Positions 29,527 to 39,452 of a stretch of 64,000 nucleotides of DNA are shown here, in pieces; the stretch's first letter is position 1, and each line of letters opens with the position of its first letter. The stretch is from Burkholderiales bacterium (lineage in GTDB: Bacteria > Pseudomonadota > Gammaproteobacteria > Burkholderiales > Burkholderiaceae_E): contig JAPLQE010000070.1 in the NCBI GenBank assembly GCA_026399835.1, positions 1 to 64,000 on the forward strand, in the 5' to 3' direction. A program made the translations under genes and the position numbers. Below the pieces are notes generated by a model. The model did no database searches. It was given only the letters and a program-made list of their open reading frames with translations, and was not told the origin of the DNA.

Positions 29527-30223
29527 CGCGCTGCTGCAGGTCTCGAACCTGCACGCCTACTACGGCAAGAGCCACGTGCTGCACGGCGTGGACCTGCACG
29601 TGGGCAAGGGCGAGATCGTCAGCCTGCTGGGCCGCAACGGCGTCGGCCGCTCGACCACCGTCAAGACGGTGATGGGCCTGGTTACCGGGACCGGATCGGT
29701 GCGCTTCAAGGGCCAGGAGATCCTGGGCCTGAAGGCCTACGAGATCGCGCACAAGGGTCTGGGCTACGTGCCCGAGAACCGTGACATCTTCCCGACGCTG
29801 ACGGTCGAGCAGAACCTGATCCTCGGTCTCAAGGGCAAGACCGCGGGACGCTGGTCGATGGACGACATGTACGGCATGTTCCCGCGGCTGCGCGAGCGCC
29901 AGCACACGCAGGCCGGGGTGCTGTCCGGTGGCGAGCAGCAGATGCTCACGCTGTGCCGCACGCTGATGGGCGACCCGGACCTGATCATGATCGACGAGCC
30001 GACCGAGGGCCTGGCCCCGAAGATCGTCGAACTGGTCGCGCAGTACCTCAAGGAACTCGAGCGGCGGGGGATCTCGATCCTGCTGGTCGAGCAGAAGCTC
30101 GCGATCGCGCTCGACATCTCGAGCCGCGTCTACGTGATGGGGCACGGTCACATCGTGTTCGAAGGCACCCCGACAGACCTGCGCGGCAACGCCCAGATCC
30201 GCAAGGAATGGCTGGAGGTGTGA
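29519..30223 (+). CDS. livF: ABC transporter ATP-binding protein, LivF family, Arg in Walker A
   Basis: 234 aa. The Walker A reads LLGRNGVGRSTTVKTVMG, so the usual phosphate-binding Lys is Arg. The other motifs look intact: signature VLSGGEQQML, Walker B LIMIDEPTEGLAP and H-loop region VEQKLAIALDI. I recall GRNGxGRSTT in some LivF groups, so this may be a lineage feature. If Arg weakens hydrolysis here, the LivG site would carry catalysis. A 105-bp tandem duplication begins at the last base of its stop codon. Confidence 0.9.
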   Translation: MADALLQVSNLHAYYGKSHVLHGVDLHVGKGEIVSLLGRNGVGRSTTVKTVMGLVTGTGSVRFKGQEILGLKAYEIAHKGLGYVPENRDIFPTLTVEQNLILGLKGKTAGRWSMDDMYGMFPRLRERQHTQAGVLSGGEQQMLTLCRTLMGDPDLIMIDEPTEGLAPKIVELVAQYLKELERRGISILLVEQKLAIALDISSRVYVMGHGHIVFEGTPTDLRGNAQIRKEWLEV

Positions 30224-30435
30224 GCGCGGCTCGTGGAGAGGGCGGCGCAGACGCCCGGTTCCACGACAGCCCGGGGCACTGCCCCGGGCGCCGCGCGAAC
30301 GGCGCAGCGCGCGGAGCGCGCGAGCACAGCGCGGCTCGTGGAGAGGGCGGCGCAGACGCCCGGTTCCACGACAGCCCGGGGCACTGCCCCGGGCGCCGCG
30401 CGAACGGCGCAGCGCGCGGAGCGCGCGAGCACAGC
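30223..30435. repeat. Tandem duplication of a 105-bp structured element
   Basis: The sequence at 30223-30330 recurs exactly at 30328-30435 (period 105, three-base overlap AGC). Each unit folds into three consecutive hairpins; in copy 1 these are GCCCGGGGC/GCCCCGGGC (30269-30289), GCGCCG/CGGCGC (30288-30305, sharing two bases with the first) and GCGCGC/GCGCGC (30307-30321). Identity of the copies implies a recent duplication or conversion. The unit is open in several frames because 105 is divisible by three, but I see no support for a protein. It begins on the livF stop codon. Confidence 0.85.
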
Positions 30436-30470
30436 CCGAAGCCCTGTACGCGCCCGCCATCTTCCTTCGG

Positions 30471-30476
30471 TATAGT
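30471..30476 (+). promoter_or_regulatory. Possible -10 element upstream of the FadB-like gene
   Basis: TATAGT preceded by TTCGG, the best -10 match in the gap between livF and the FadB-like gene. No convincing -35 lies 16-18 bases upstream. A start near 30483 would place the hairpin at 30496 at the very beginning of the transcript. Confidence 0.4.
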
Positions 30477-30495
30477 GGCGGGCGAAACGAAGAGA

Positions 30496-30525
30496 ACGGG
30501 CAGGCCGAGCCTCCGCCCGTTTTTT
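30496..30525 (+). terminator. Rho-independent terminator before the FadB-like gene
   Basis: ACGGGC (30496-30501) pairs with GCCCGT (30515-30520), with an inner AGGC/GCCT helix, followed by six T. It would end the liv transcript, or, if the -10 at 30471 is used, attenuate the downstream gene about 40 bases after initiation. Confidence 0.8.
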
Positions 30526-30574
30526 GCATCCCAATAAAAGCACGACCGTTCGTTTTCCGAGGAGCCGCTCACCC

Positions 30575-32680
30575 ATGTCCCAAGCCAGCTACCGCCAGGA
30601 TGGCGAGATCGCCGTCATCACGATGGAGAACCCGCCGGTCAACGGCCTCGGGTTCGACCTGCGCACCGGCATCGACGCCTGTGTCCGCCGCGCGATGGCC
30701 GACGCCTCGGTCAAGGCCGTCGTGCTGACCGGCACCGCGCGCGCCTTCTCCGGCGGCGCCGACATCCGAGAGTTCAACTCGCCGAAGTCGACCGCCTCGC
30801 CCAACCTGATGGAGCTGATCACGCTGATCGAGGGCGCCGACAAGCCCGTGGTCGCCGCGGTCGGTGGCCTGGCGCTCGGCGGTGGCAACGAGCTCGCGCT
30901 CGGCTGCCACTACCGGGTCTGCGCGCCCGGCACGATGATCGGCCTGCCCGAGGTGAACCTCGGCCTGCTGCCCGGTGCCGGCGGCACCCAGCGGCTGCCA
31001 CGCGTGGTCGGTGCCGCCAAGGCGCTCGACATGATCGTCAGTGGCGCGCCGATCAAGTCCGAGGAGGCCTTCAAGCTCGGCTACTGCTCGAAGCTCGTCG
31101 AGGGCGACCTGGTCGCCGGCGCGGTGGCGTTCGCGCGCGAGGTGCTCGCCTCGGGCGCGGCCCGTCCGAAGATCCGCGACAAGGCGGTGGACCCCGCGTC
31201 GATGCCAGGCGGGGCCGATGCCTTCTTCGCCCAGGCCCGCGAGCAAATCGCCAAGACCTACCGCGGCTACCCCGCGCCGATGAAGAACCTCGAGTGCGTC
31301 GAGGCGGCGGTCAAGAAGCCTTTCGACGAAGGCATGATGGTCGAGCGCACGCTGTTCGAGGAGCTGCTGCGCTCCACCGAGTCGGCGTCGCTGCGCCACG
31401 CGTTCTTCGCCGAGCGCGCCGCGGCCAAGATCCCCGATGTGCCCGAGGACACGCCCACCCGTCCGGTCAAGTCGGCGGCGGTGATCGGCGCCGGCACGAT
31501 GGGCGGCGGCATCACCATGAACTTCCTGAACGCCGGCATCCCTGTCACGCTGCTCGAGACGAAGCAGGACGCGCTCGATCGCGGCATCGCGACCATCCGC
31601 AAGAACTACGAGGGCACGGCGAAGAAGGGCCGGATGACCCAGGAGCAGGTCGAGCAGCGGATGGCGATGATCACGCCGACGCTGTCCTATGCGGCCCTCG
31701 CGCAGGCCGATATCGTCGTCGAGGCGGTGTTCGAGGACATGGCCGTCAAGCAGACCGTCTTCGAGACGCTCGACGCGACGATGAAGCCGGACGCCATCCT
31801 CGCCTCCAACACCTCCACGCTCGACGTCGACCGGATCGCGGGCTTCACCAAGCGTCCGCAGGACGTGATCGGCACGCATTTCTTCTCGCCGGCCAACGTC
31901 ATGCGCCTGCTCGAGATCGTGCGCGGCAAGGCGACGGCCAAGGACGTGCTCGCCACCACGATGGCGCTGTCGAAGAAGATCAAGAAGGTCGGGGTCGTCT
32001 CCGGCGTCTGCGACGGCTTCATCGGCAACCGGATGATCGAGCAGTATTCGCGCCAGGCGGGCTTCCTGCTCGAGGAAGGCTGCACGCCGCAGCAGGTCGA
32101 CGGCGCGCTCGAGCGCTTCGGCTTCGCGATGGGGCCGTTCCGCATGGGCGACCTGGCAGGCAACGACGTGGGCTGGTACATCCGCAAGCGCCGCTACCTC
32201 GAGAAGCCGGACCTGCGCTACAGCAAGACCGCTGACCTGCTCTGCGAGATGGGCCGCTACGGCCAGAAGACGTCGGCCGGCTGGTACGACTACAAGCCGG
32301 GCGACCGCACCGCCTACCCGTCGGCGGTCGTCGAGACGATGCTGGTCGAGGAGCGCGCGCGCCTGGGCGTGACGCCGCGCCAGGTGTCGGACGAGGAGAT
32401 CGTCCACCGGCTGCTGTTCGCGATGGTCAACGAAGCCGCCTACATCCTCGAGGAAGGCATCGCGATGCGCGCCTCGGACATCGACATCATCTACCTGACC
32501 GGCTATGGCTTCCCGCGCTACCGCGGCGGGCCGATGTTCTACGCCGACACGGTCGGGCTGCCGAAGGTGGTCGAGATCATGAACGGCTTCGCGGCCAACC
32601 CGAACGCCGATCCGTCGTTCTGGAAGCCGGCGCCGCTGCTCGCGAAGCTGGCCGCCGCCGGCAAGCGCTTCAACGGCTGA
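30575..32680 (+). CDS. Bifunctional enoyl-CoA hydratase / 3-hydroxyacyl-CoA dehydrogenase (FadB/FadJ-like)
   Basis: 701 aa. The N-terminal crotonase domain (about 1-190) has [27 protein letters not shown] (oxyanion hole and first catalytic Glu) and [20 protein letters not shown] (second Glu). The NAD-binding domain begins at [20 protein letters not shown] near 310, with [12 protein letters not shown] and [15 protein letters not shown]; the C-terminal 3HCDH repeats follow, ending [16 protein letters not shown]. It carries out two beta-oxidation steps, and the thiolase 50 bp downstream completes the cycle. CGAGGAG precedes the ATG at 30575. Confidence 0.93.
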   Translation: MSQASYRQDGEIAVITMENPPVNGLGFDLRTGIDACVRRAMADASVKAVVLTGTARAFSGGADIREFNSPKSTASPNLMELITLIEGADKPVVAAVGGLALGGGNELALGCHYRVCAPGTMIGLPEVNLGLLPGAGGTQRLPRVVGAAKALDMIVSGAPIKSEEAFKLGYCSKLVEGDLVAGAVAFAREVLASGAARPKIRDKAVDPASMPGGADAFFAQAREQIAKTYRGYPAPMKNLECVEAAVKKPFDEGMMVERTLFEELLRSTESASLRHAFFAERAAAKIPDVPEDTPTRPVKSAAVIGAGTMGGGITMNFLNAGIPVTLLETKQDALDRGIATIRKNYEGTAKKGRMTQEQVEQRMAMITPTLSYAALAQADIVVEAVFEDMAVKQTVFETLDATMKPDAILASNTSTLDVDRIAGFTKRPQDVIGTHFFSPANVMRLLEIVRGKATAKDVLATTMALSKKIKKVGVVSGVCDGFIGNRMIEQYSRQAGFLLEEGCTPQQVDGALERFGFAMGPFRMGDLAGNDVGWYIRKRRYLEKPDLRYSKTADLLCEMGRYGQKTSAGWYDYKPGDRTAYPSAVVETMLVEERARLGVTPRQVSDEEIVHRLLFAMVNEAAYILEEGIAMRASDIDIIYLTGYGFPRYRGGPMFYADTVGLPKVVEIMNGFAANPNADPSFWKPAPLLAKLAAAGKRFNG

Positions 32681-32730
32681 CCCCCCGACACACCGAATCA
32701 CCGAATCACGATTCCACACGGAGCATTTCC

Positions 32731-33909
<1,179 letters not shown>

Positions 33910-33919
33910 GGTGAGGGCG

Positions 33920-35161
33920 ATGCGGCACGGGCCGGCCGCGGCCATGGCCGTGGCCGCGGCGGTCCTCGCCGCGGCGTTTCCGCTCGGTGCGGCGGCCCAG
34001 CCGTCGCCCGAGCGGCTCAAGGCGGCTGTGACGGCTGTGAAGCCCGCCGCCGTCGAGACGATGCAGGCGCTGGCGAACATCGAGACCGGCTCGGGCCACG
34101 GCCCCGGCCTGGCGCAGATGGCGCGGCTGCTCTCGGAGCGGCTGCGCGCGCTGGGCGCCCAGGTCGAGCTGGTGCCGGCCGAGCCGAGCGTCGGCAGCAA
34201 CGTCGTCGGACGGTTCGCCGGCAGCGGCACGCGCTCGCTGATGCTGATCGCCCACTACGACACCGTGCACCCGCCGGGCAGCCTGGCGCGCGAGCCGGTG
34301 CGCATCGAGGGCAACCGGCTCTACGGGCCGGGTGTCGGCGACTCCAAGGGCGGCATCGCGCTGATGCTGCACGCGCTGCAGATCCTGAAGGACGCGGGCT
34401 GGAACGGCTGGGGCCGCCTGACGGTGGTGTTCAACCCGGACGAGGAGATCGGCTCGCGGGGCTCGGGTCCGCTGATCCAGAAGCTCGCTGCGGAGCACGA
34501 CACGGTGCTGTCGTTCGAGCCGACGCTGGCGATCCGCGACTCGGTGCTGACCGGCGCCTCGGGCACCGCGAACGGCGTGCTCGAGGTGAAGGGCCGGGCG
34601 GCGCACGCGGGGGTCGAGCCCGCGGCCGGGCGCAACGCGCTGGTCGAGCTGGCCCATCAGATCGTGCAGCTGTCGGACCTCTCGATGCCCGAGCGTGGCG
34701 TCAGCATGCACTGGACCGTCGGGCAGGCGGGCGACAAGCGCAACGTGATCCCGGACGCGGCGAGCGCGACCGCCGACATCCGGATGGTCGACATGGCGGG
34801 CCTCAAGACCCTCGAGGACGCGGTTCGCGAGCGCATCGCGAAGAAGCGCGTGCCCGACACCGAGGTCAGCTTCCGCATCGACGTGAACCGCCCGGCGTTC
34901 AAGGGTGACGCGAAGACGGACGTGCTGGTCGCCCGCGCCCAGGCGATCTACCGCGAGATCGGCCGGGACCTGAACGTGGTGGGCAGCACCGGCGGCGGAA
35001 CCGACGCGGGCTATGCGCAGGCGGGCGGGCGGGCGGCGGTGCTCGAGAGCCTGGGCATGCCCGGGATGGGGTTCCATGCGAAGGCAGAGTGGGTCGACCT
35101 CGACAAGGTCGAGGCGCGCCTGTACCTGGCCACGCGAATGATCGTCGAGGCGTCGCGCTGA
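33920..35161 (+). CDS. Exported M20 metallopeptidase (carboxypeptidase G2-like)
   Basis: 413 aa with a Sec signal (residues 1-22). M20 zinc ligands: His in LMLIAHYDTVHPPGSL, the bridging Asp in GPGVGDSKGGIALM, and the catalytic Glu pair in VVFNPDEEIGSRGS. The dimerisation domain begins near GANGxxxGRAAHAGVEPAAG-like sequence (KGRAAHAGVEPAAGRNALVE). Family members remove C-terminal glutamate from folates or peptides in the periplasm. It sits oddly between beta-oxidation genes; a role in hydrolysing an amide precursor of the acids is possible but unproven. Confidence 0.85.
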   Translation: MRHGPAAAMAVAAAVLAAAFPLGAAAQPSPERLKAAVTAVKPAAVETMQALANIETGSGHGPGLAQMARLLSERLRALGAQVELVPAEPSVGSNVVGRFAGSGTRSLMLIAHYDTVHPPGSLAREPVRIEGNRLYGPGVGDSKGGIALMLHALQILKDAGWNGWGRLTVVFNPDEEIGSRGSGPLIQKLAAEHDTVLSFEPTLAIRDSVLTGASGTANGVLEVKGRAAHAGVEPAAGRNALVELAHQIVQLSDLSMPERGVSMHWTVGQAGDKRNVIPDAASATADIRMVDMAGLKTLEDAVRERIAKKRVPDTEVSFRIDVNRPAFKGDAKTDVLVARAQAIYREIGRDLNVVGSTGGGTDAGYAQAGGRAAVLESLGMPGMGFHAKAEWVDLDKVEARLYLATRMIVEASR

Positions 35162-35189
35162 GCGGCCCGCGGCAAGAAGGACGGCATCC

Positions 35190-37031
35190 ATGGACTCGAA
35201 GCTGCTGAACCCCCGCGACCTGGCTTTCCTGCTGTACGAGTGGCTCGACATCGAGCGGTTGTGCACGCGAGCCCGCTATGCCGACCACTCGCGCGAGACC
35301 TTCGACGCGGCGCTCGACACCAGCGCGCGGATCGCCACCGATCACTTCAAGCCGATCAACAAGCTGCTCGATGCCGAGGAGCCGAGCTTCGACGGCGAGC
35401 GCGTGCACACGCCCGCGCCGCTCGCCGCAGCGCTCAAGGTCTTCAATGAAGCGGGCCTGATCGCCGCGGGCAACGACTACGAGCATGGCGGCATGCAGCT
35501 GCCGGTGACCGTCGCGAAGGCCTGCTTCGCCTGGTTCAACGCGGCGAGCGTGGCCGGCGTCGGCTACCCGTTCCTGACCCAGGGCAACGCGAACCTGCTG
35601 CTGGCGCACGGCACCGACGCGCAGAAGGCCCGCTGGGTGCCCGAGCTGCTGTCGGGGCGCTTCTACGGGACGATGTGCCTGTCCGAGCCGCAGGCCGGCT
35701 CCTCGCTGTCCGACATCCGCACCCGCGCCGAGCCGCGCGAGGACGGCAGCTACCGGCTGTTCGGCAACAAGATGTGGATCTCGGCCGGGGAGCACGAGCT
35801 CTCCGAGAACATCGTGCACCTGGTGCTCGCCAAGATCCCGGGTCCGGACGGCAAGCTGATTCCGGGCACGAAGGGCATCTCGCTGTTCCTCGTGCCCAAG
35901 AAGCTGCTGCGCGACGACGGCTCGGTCGGCGAGCGCAATGACGTGACGCTCGCGGGCCTCAACCACAAGATGGGCTTCCGGGGCACGACCAACACGCTGC
36001 TGAACTTCGGCGAGGGGCGCTTCAGCCCCGGCGGCGAAGCGGGTGCGATCGGGTGGCTGGTCGGCGAGGCGGGGCGCGGCCTGGCCTGCATGTTCCACAT
36101 GATGAACGAGGCGCGGATCGGCGTCGGCCTGGGTGCGGCGTGCCTGGGCTACACCGGCTACCTGCACGCGCTCGACTACGCGCGCAACCGCCCGCAGGGC
36201 CGCCCGCCGCAGGCCAAGGACCCGGCCACGCCGCAGGTGCCGATCGTCGCGCATGCCGACGTGCGCCGCATGCTGCTCGCCCAGAAGGCCTATGCCGAGG
36301 GCGGCTTGGCGCTGTGCCTGTACTGCTCGCGGCTCGTCGACGACGAGCAGACCGGCGACGAGGCCGAGCGCGAGCGGGCGCACTGGCTGCTCGAGCTGCT
36401 GACGCCGATCGTCAAGAGCTGGCCCTCGCAGTGGTGCCTGGAGGCCAACTCGCTGGCGATCCAGGTGCACGGCGGCTATGGCTACACGCGCGACTACGAC
36501 GTCGAGCAGTTCTACCGCGACAACCGCCTGAACCCGATCCACGAGGGCACCCACGGCATCCAGGCACTGGACCTGCTCGGCCGCAAGATGGTCATCGGCC
36601 AGGGCAGGGCGGCGATGCTGTTCGCCGGCGAGATCGAGGACTGCGCCGGTCGGGCCGCCGCGCTCGCCGCACAGGGCGCCGACGGCGAGGCGCTCGCGGC
36701 GATGGGCCGGCAGCTCGCCGCCGCCGCATCCCGCGTGTTCGCCACGGTGCGCAGGCTGCACGCGGTGGGCGATCTCGACGTCACGCTCGCGAACGCAGCG
36801 GTCTTCCTCGAGGCTTTCGGCCACGTCGTGGTCGCCTGGCAGTGGCTCGAGCAGGCCATGGTGGCGCAGGCGGCCACGCCGGCGACCGACGCCGACCGCG
36901 ACTTCTACGCGGGCAAGCGGCAGGCCGCGCGCTACTTCTTTCGCTGGGAACTGCCCAAGGTCGGCCCGATGCTCGACCTGCTCGACTCGATCGACACCAC
37001 CGCGCTCGACATGCGCGACGCGTGGTTCTGA
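35190..37031 (+). CDS. Acyl-CoA dehydrogenase, long form with C-terminal domain
   Basis: 613 aa. FAD-binding acyl-CoA dehydrogenase core with YGTMCLSEPQAGSSLSDIRT, KMWISAGEHEL, the central domain ISLFLVPKKLL, NEARIGVGLGAACLGYTGYL and AIQVHGGYGYTRDYDVEQFY, then the catalytic-region NPIHEGTHGIQALDLLGRKM. A C-terminal acyl-CoA dehydrogenase domain of about 120 residues follows, as in DmdC-type and FadE-like long enzymes. It would perform the first oxidation of beta-oxidation. The SDR gene begins 19 bp later. Confidence 0.92.
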   Translation: MDSKLLNPRDLAFLLYEWLDIERLCTRARYADHSRETFDAALDTSARIATDHFKPINKLLDAEEPSFDGERVHTPAPLAAALKVFNEAGLIAAGNDYEHGGMQLPVTVAKACFAWFNAASVAGVGYPFLTQGNANLLLAHGTDAQKARWVPELLSGRFYGTMCLSEPQAGSSLSDIRTRAEPREDGSYRLFGNKMWISAGEHELSENIVHLVLAKIPGPDGKLIPGTKGISLFLVPKKLLRDDGSVGERNDVTLAGLNHKMGFRGTTNTLLNFGEGRFSPGGEAGAIGWLVGEAGRGLACMFHMMNEARIGVGLGAACLGYTGYLHALDYARNRPQGRPPQAKDPATPQVPIVAHADVRRMLLAQKAYAEGGLALCLYCSRLVDDEQTGDEAERERAHWLLELLTPIVKSWPSQWCLEANSLAIQVHGGYGYTRDYDVEQFYRDNRLNPIHEGTHGIQALDLLGRKMVIGQGRAAMLFAGEIEDCAGRAAALAAQGADGEALAAMGRQLAAAASRVFATVRRLHAVGDLDVTLANAAVFLEAFGHVVVAWQWLEQAMVAQAATPATDADRDFYAGKRQAARYFFRWELPKVGPMLDLLDSIDTTALDMRDAWF

Positions 37032-37050
37032 ACTTCTTTCCGGAGCGCCC

Positions 37051-37827
37051 ATGTCCGTTCGCAGCAGGTTCGACCTCACCGGCCGCAAGGCGATCATCAC
37101 CGGGGGCTCGCGCGGCCTCGGCCTGCAGATCGCCGAGGGACTGGGCGAGATGGGCGCGGAGGTGCTGCTGACCGCCCGCAAGGCCGACGAGCTCGAGCAG
37201 GCCGTCGCGCACCTGAAGGCGATGGGCGTCAAGGCCTCGGCGATCCCCGCCGACATGAGCCGCACCGACGCGGTGGTGCCGTTCGCCGAGGCCGCGCTCG
37301 CCCGGCTCGGCGAGGTCGACATCCTGGTCAACAACGCCGGGGCCAACTGGGCCGCGCCGATGGAGGACTATCCGCTCGAGGCCTGGCTCAAGCTGCTGAC
37401 GGTCAACCTCACCAGCGTGTTCCTGCTCACGCAGACGATCGGCAGGCGCTCGATGATCCCGCGCCGCCGGGGCAAGATCCTGACCGTCGCGTCGATCGCA
37501 GGCCTGCGCGGCAACCGCCCCGACGAGGGCGAGATGATCGGCTACAACACGACCAAGGGCGGTCTGGTGAACTTCACCCGGACGCTGGCCGCCGAATGGG
37601 GCGAGCACGACATCAACGTCAACGCGCTCGCCCCCGGGTTCTTCGAGACCAAGATGACCCGCGGGCTGCTCGCGAAGGTCGGGAACGAGCTGGCCGCGCA
37701 CGCGCCGCTCGGACGGCTCGGCGACGAGGAGGACCTCAAGGGCCCCGCGGTGCTGCTGTGCTCCGACGCCGGCAAGCACATCACCGGCCAGATCCTCGCC
37801 GTCGACGGCGGGGTCATGGCCGCATGA
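37051..37827 (+). CDS. Short-chain dehydrogenase/reductase
   Basis: 258 aa of the classical SDR family. Cofactor motif TGGSRGLGLQIAEGLG at about 18, NNAGANWAAP, and the catalytic tetrad with Ser in TVASIAGLRG and Tyr-x3-Lys in GYNTTKGGLVNF. LAPGFFETKMTRG follows. The NNAG and gluconate-5-dehydrogenase-like ending DGGVMAA fit a 3-oxoacyl reductase/dehydrogenase. It overlaps the thioesterase by ATGA, suggesting joint action in acyl-CoA processing. Confidence 0.9.
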   Translation: MSVRSRFDLTGRKAIITGGSRGLGLQIAEGLGEMGAEVLLTARKADELEQAVAHLKAMGVKASAIPADMSRTDAVVPFAEAALARLGEVDILVNNAGANWAAPMEDYPLEAWLKLLTVNLTSVFLLTQTIGRRSMIPRRRGKILTVASIAGLRGNRPDEGEMIGYNTTKGGLVNFTRTLAAEWGEHDINVNALAPGFFETKMTRGLLAKVGNELAAHAPLGRLGDEEDLKGPAVLLCSDAGKHITGQILAVDGGVMAA

Positions 37828-38285
37828 CGGCGGGCGCACGCCACGACATGCAGTTCCCCGACGGCAAGCGGCGCCGCATCCCGTTCCTCGACCACCTGGG
37901 CGTCGAGCTGGTCGCCTTCGGTCAGGGCCGCGCCGAGCTCGCGATCACCGTGCGCCCGGAGCTGTGCAACTCGATGCAGGTCGCCCACGGCGGCGTGCTG
38001 ATGACGGTGCTCGACGCAGCGCTGGCGATCGCCGGGCGCGCCTCGCACACCGACGACTACGACGCCCCGATCAACACCATCACGGTCGAGATGAAGACCA
38101 GCTTCATCCGACCGGGCGCCGGCCGCCTGACGGTCAGGGCCGAGTGCGTGCACAAGGCGTCGACGCTGATGTTCTGCGAGGGCGAGGCCCGCGATGATCA
38201 GGGCCGGCTGGTGGCGCGCGCCAACGGAACCTTCAAGCTGTGGATACCCAGGACCGGCTCGGCAGAACGGCCGGCGGACGGCTGA
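37824..38285 (+). CDS. PaaI-type hotdog thioesterase
   Basis: 153 aa. The hotdog fold is shown by CNSMQVAHGGVLMTVLDAAL (HGG catalytic loop) and TVEMKTSFIRPGAGRLTVRA. Members hydrolyse acyl-CoA thioesters, often phenylacetyl-CoA or short to medium aliphatic esters. The start overlaps the SDR stop (ATGA). The stop codon is embedded in an 18-bp hairpin at 38281-38319. Confidence 0.87.
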   Translation: MTAGARHDMQFPDGKRRRIPFLDHLGVELVAFGQGRAELAITVRPELCNSMQVAHGGVLMTVLDAALAIAGRASHTDDYDAPINTITVEMKTSFIRPGAGRLTVRAECVHKASTLMFCEGEARDDQGRLVARANGTFKLWIPRTGSAERPADG

Positions 38286-38319
38286 GCCTGCGGCGAGCAC
38301 GGCTCGCCGCAGGCTCAGC
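38281..38319. terminator. 18-bp perfect hairpin spanning the thioesterase stop codon
   Basis: GCTGAGCCTGCGGCGAGC (38281-38298) pairs perfectly with 38302-38319 around a three-base loop. The stop TGA (38283-38285) is inside the left arm. No T-run follows, so it may be a Rho-aided terminator or stability element. A small CCGCC/GGCGG hairpin lies further on, before the MDR gene. Confidence 0.5.
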
Positions 38320-38406
38320 GACCGTCGCCGATAGGCGGCGGGCTACTGCTCCCAGAACATGAATCCGCCGAGAGGCGGCTGAACATACCGAACGAGGAGA
38401 CTCCCC

Positions 38407-39405
38407 ATGACCACCTACCGCCGCATCGTCCTGGCCGCCCGCCCCGAGGGCGCGGTGAAGCCCGAGCATTTCCGTCTCGAGGAACGGCCCGTCCCAGCGG
38501 TGCCCGACGGCCACCTGCTGGTGCGCAACCGCTTCATGTCGCTCGACCCGTACATGCGCGGCGCGATGAACGACCGCAAGTCGTACCGCCAGCCGCAGGC
38601 GATCGGCGAGACCATGGTCGGCGGCACCGTCGGCGAGGTCGTCGAGAGCCGGCATCCGAAGTTCAAGGTCGGCGACGTCGTCGTCGGCGGCTTCGGCTGG
38701 CAGGAGATCGGCCTGTCGGACGGTGGCGGCGGCCTGCGCCGCGTGGACGCGTCGAAGGTGCCGATGCAGGCCTTCCTCGGCGTGGCGGGCATGCCGGGCG
38801 TCACCGCCTGGGTCGGCCTGAACCGGATCATCACGCCGAAGGCCGGTGAGACCGTCGTGGTATCGGCCGCCTCGGGCGCCGTCGGATCGGTCGTCGGGCA
38901 GCTCGCCAAGGCGCAGGGCTGCCGGGTCGTCGGCGTCGCGGGCGGGGCCGCCAAGTGCGCGACGGTCGTCGAGGACTTCGGCTTCGACGCCTGCGTCGAC
39001 TACAAGGCCGGCCGCCTGCAGGCCGACCTCGCCGCCGCGACGCCCGACGGCGTCGACGGCTACTTCGAGAACGTCGGCGGCGCCGTGCTCGACGCGGTGC
39101 TCGCGCGGATGAACGCCTTCGGGCGCATCGCGGTCTGCGGCCTGATCGCCGGCTACAACGACGAACCGATCCCGGTGAACGAGTTCCGCTCGGTGCTGAC
39201 CAACCGCCTGAAGATCCAGGGCTTCATCGTCTCCGAGGTGCCCGATGCCTGGCCGCCGGCGCTGGCCGAGCTCGCCGCGCGGGTCGCCGACGGCTCGCTG
39301 AAGTACAAGGAAACCGTCGCGCGCGGGATCGCCTCGGCGCCCGCCGCCTTCATCGGCCTGCTGCGCGGGGAGAACCTCGGCAAGCAGCTGGTCTCGCTCG
39401 ACTGA
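38407..39405 (+). CDS. NADP-dependent MDR oxidoreductase (leukotriene B4 12-hydroxydehydrogenase-like)
   Basis: 332 aa of the zinc-free medium-chain dehydrogenase/reductase group. FRLEERPVPAVPDGHLLVRN and FMSLDPYMRGAMNDRKSY are typical of the NADPH-dependent alkenal/one reductase (PTGR/CurA) branch; the Rossmann motif is VVSAASGAVGSVVGQLAKAQ and the later YFENVGGAVLDAVLARM is also diagnostic. It would reduce alpha,beta-unsaturated carbonyls. CGAGGAG lies upstream. The class II aldolase follows after 47 bp. Confidence 0.9.
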   Translation: MTTYRRIVLAARPEGAVKPEHFRLEERPVPAVPDGHLLVRNRFMSLDPYMRGAMNDRKSYRQPQAIGETMVGGTVGEVVESRHPKFKVGDVVVGGFGWQEIGLSDGGGGLRRVDASKVPMQAFLGVAGMPGVTAWVGLNRIITPKAGETVVVSAASGAVGSVVGQLAKAQGCRVVGVAGGAAKCATVVEDFGFDACVDYKAGRLQADLAAATPDGVDGYFENVGGAVLDAVLARMNAFGRIAVCGLIAGYNDEPIPVNEFRSVLTNRLKIQGFIVSEVPDAWPPALAELAARVADGSLKYKETVARGIASAPAAFIGLLRGENLGKQLVSLD

Positions 39406-39452
39406 GCACCGACCGACCCGTCGCACTCTGCACACCCCAGGGAGAACAGAAC

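Noticed and set aside
30223-30435. CRISPR array
   Set aside because: Only two units, contiguous and without spacers; a tandem duplication, not a repeat-spacer array.
30233-30475. Protein encoded by the 105-bp repeat
   Set aside because: Open in several frames on both strands because the unit length is a multiple of three; no start context or conserved motif.
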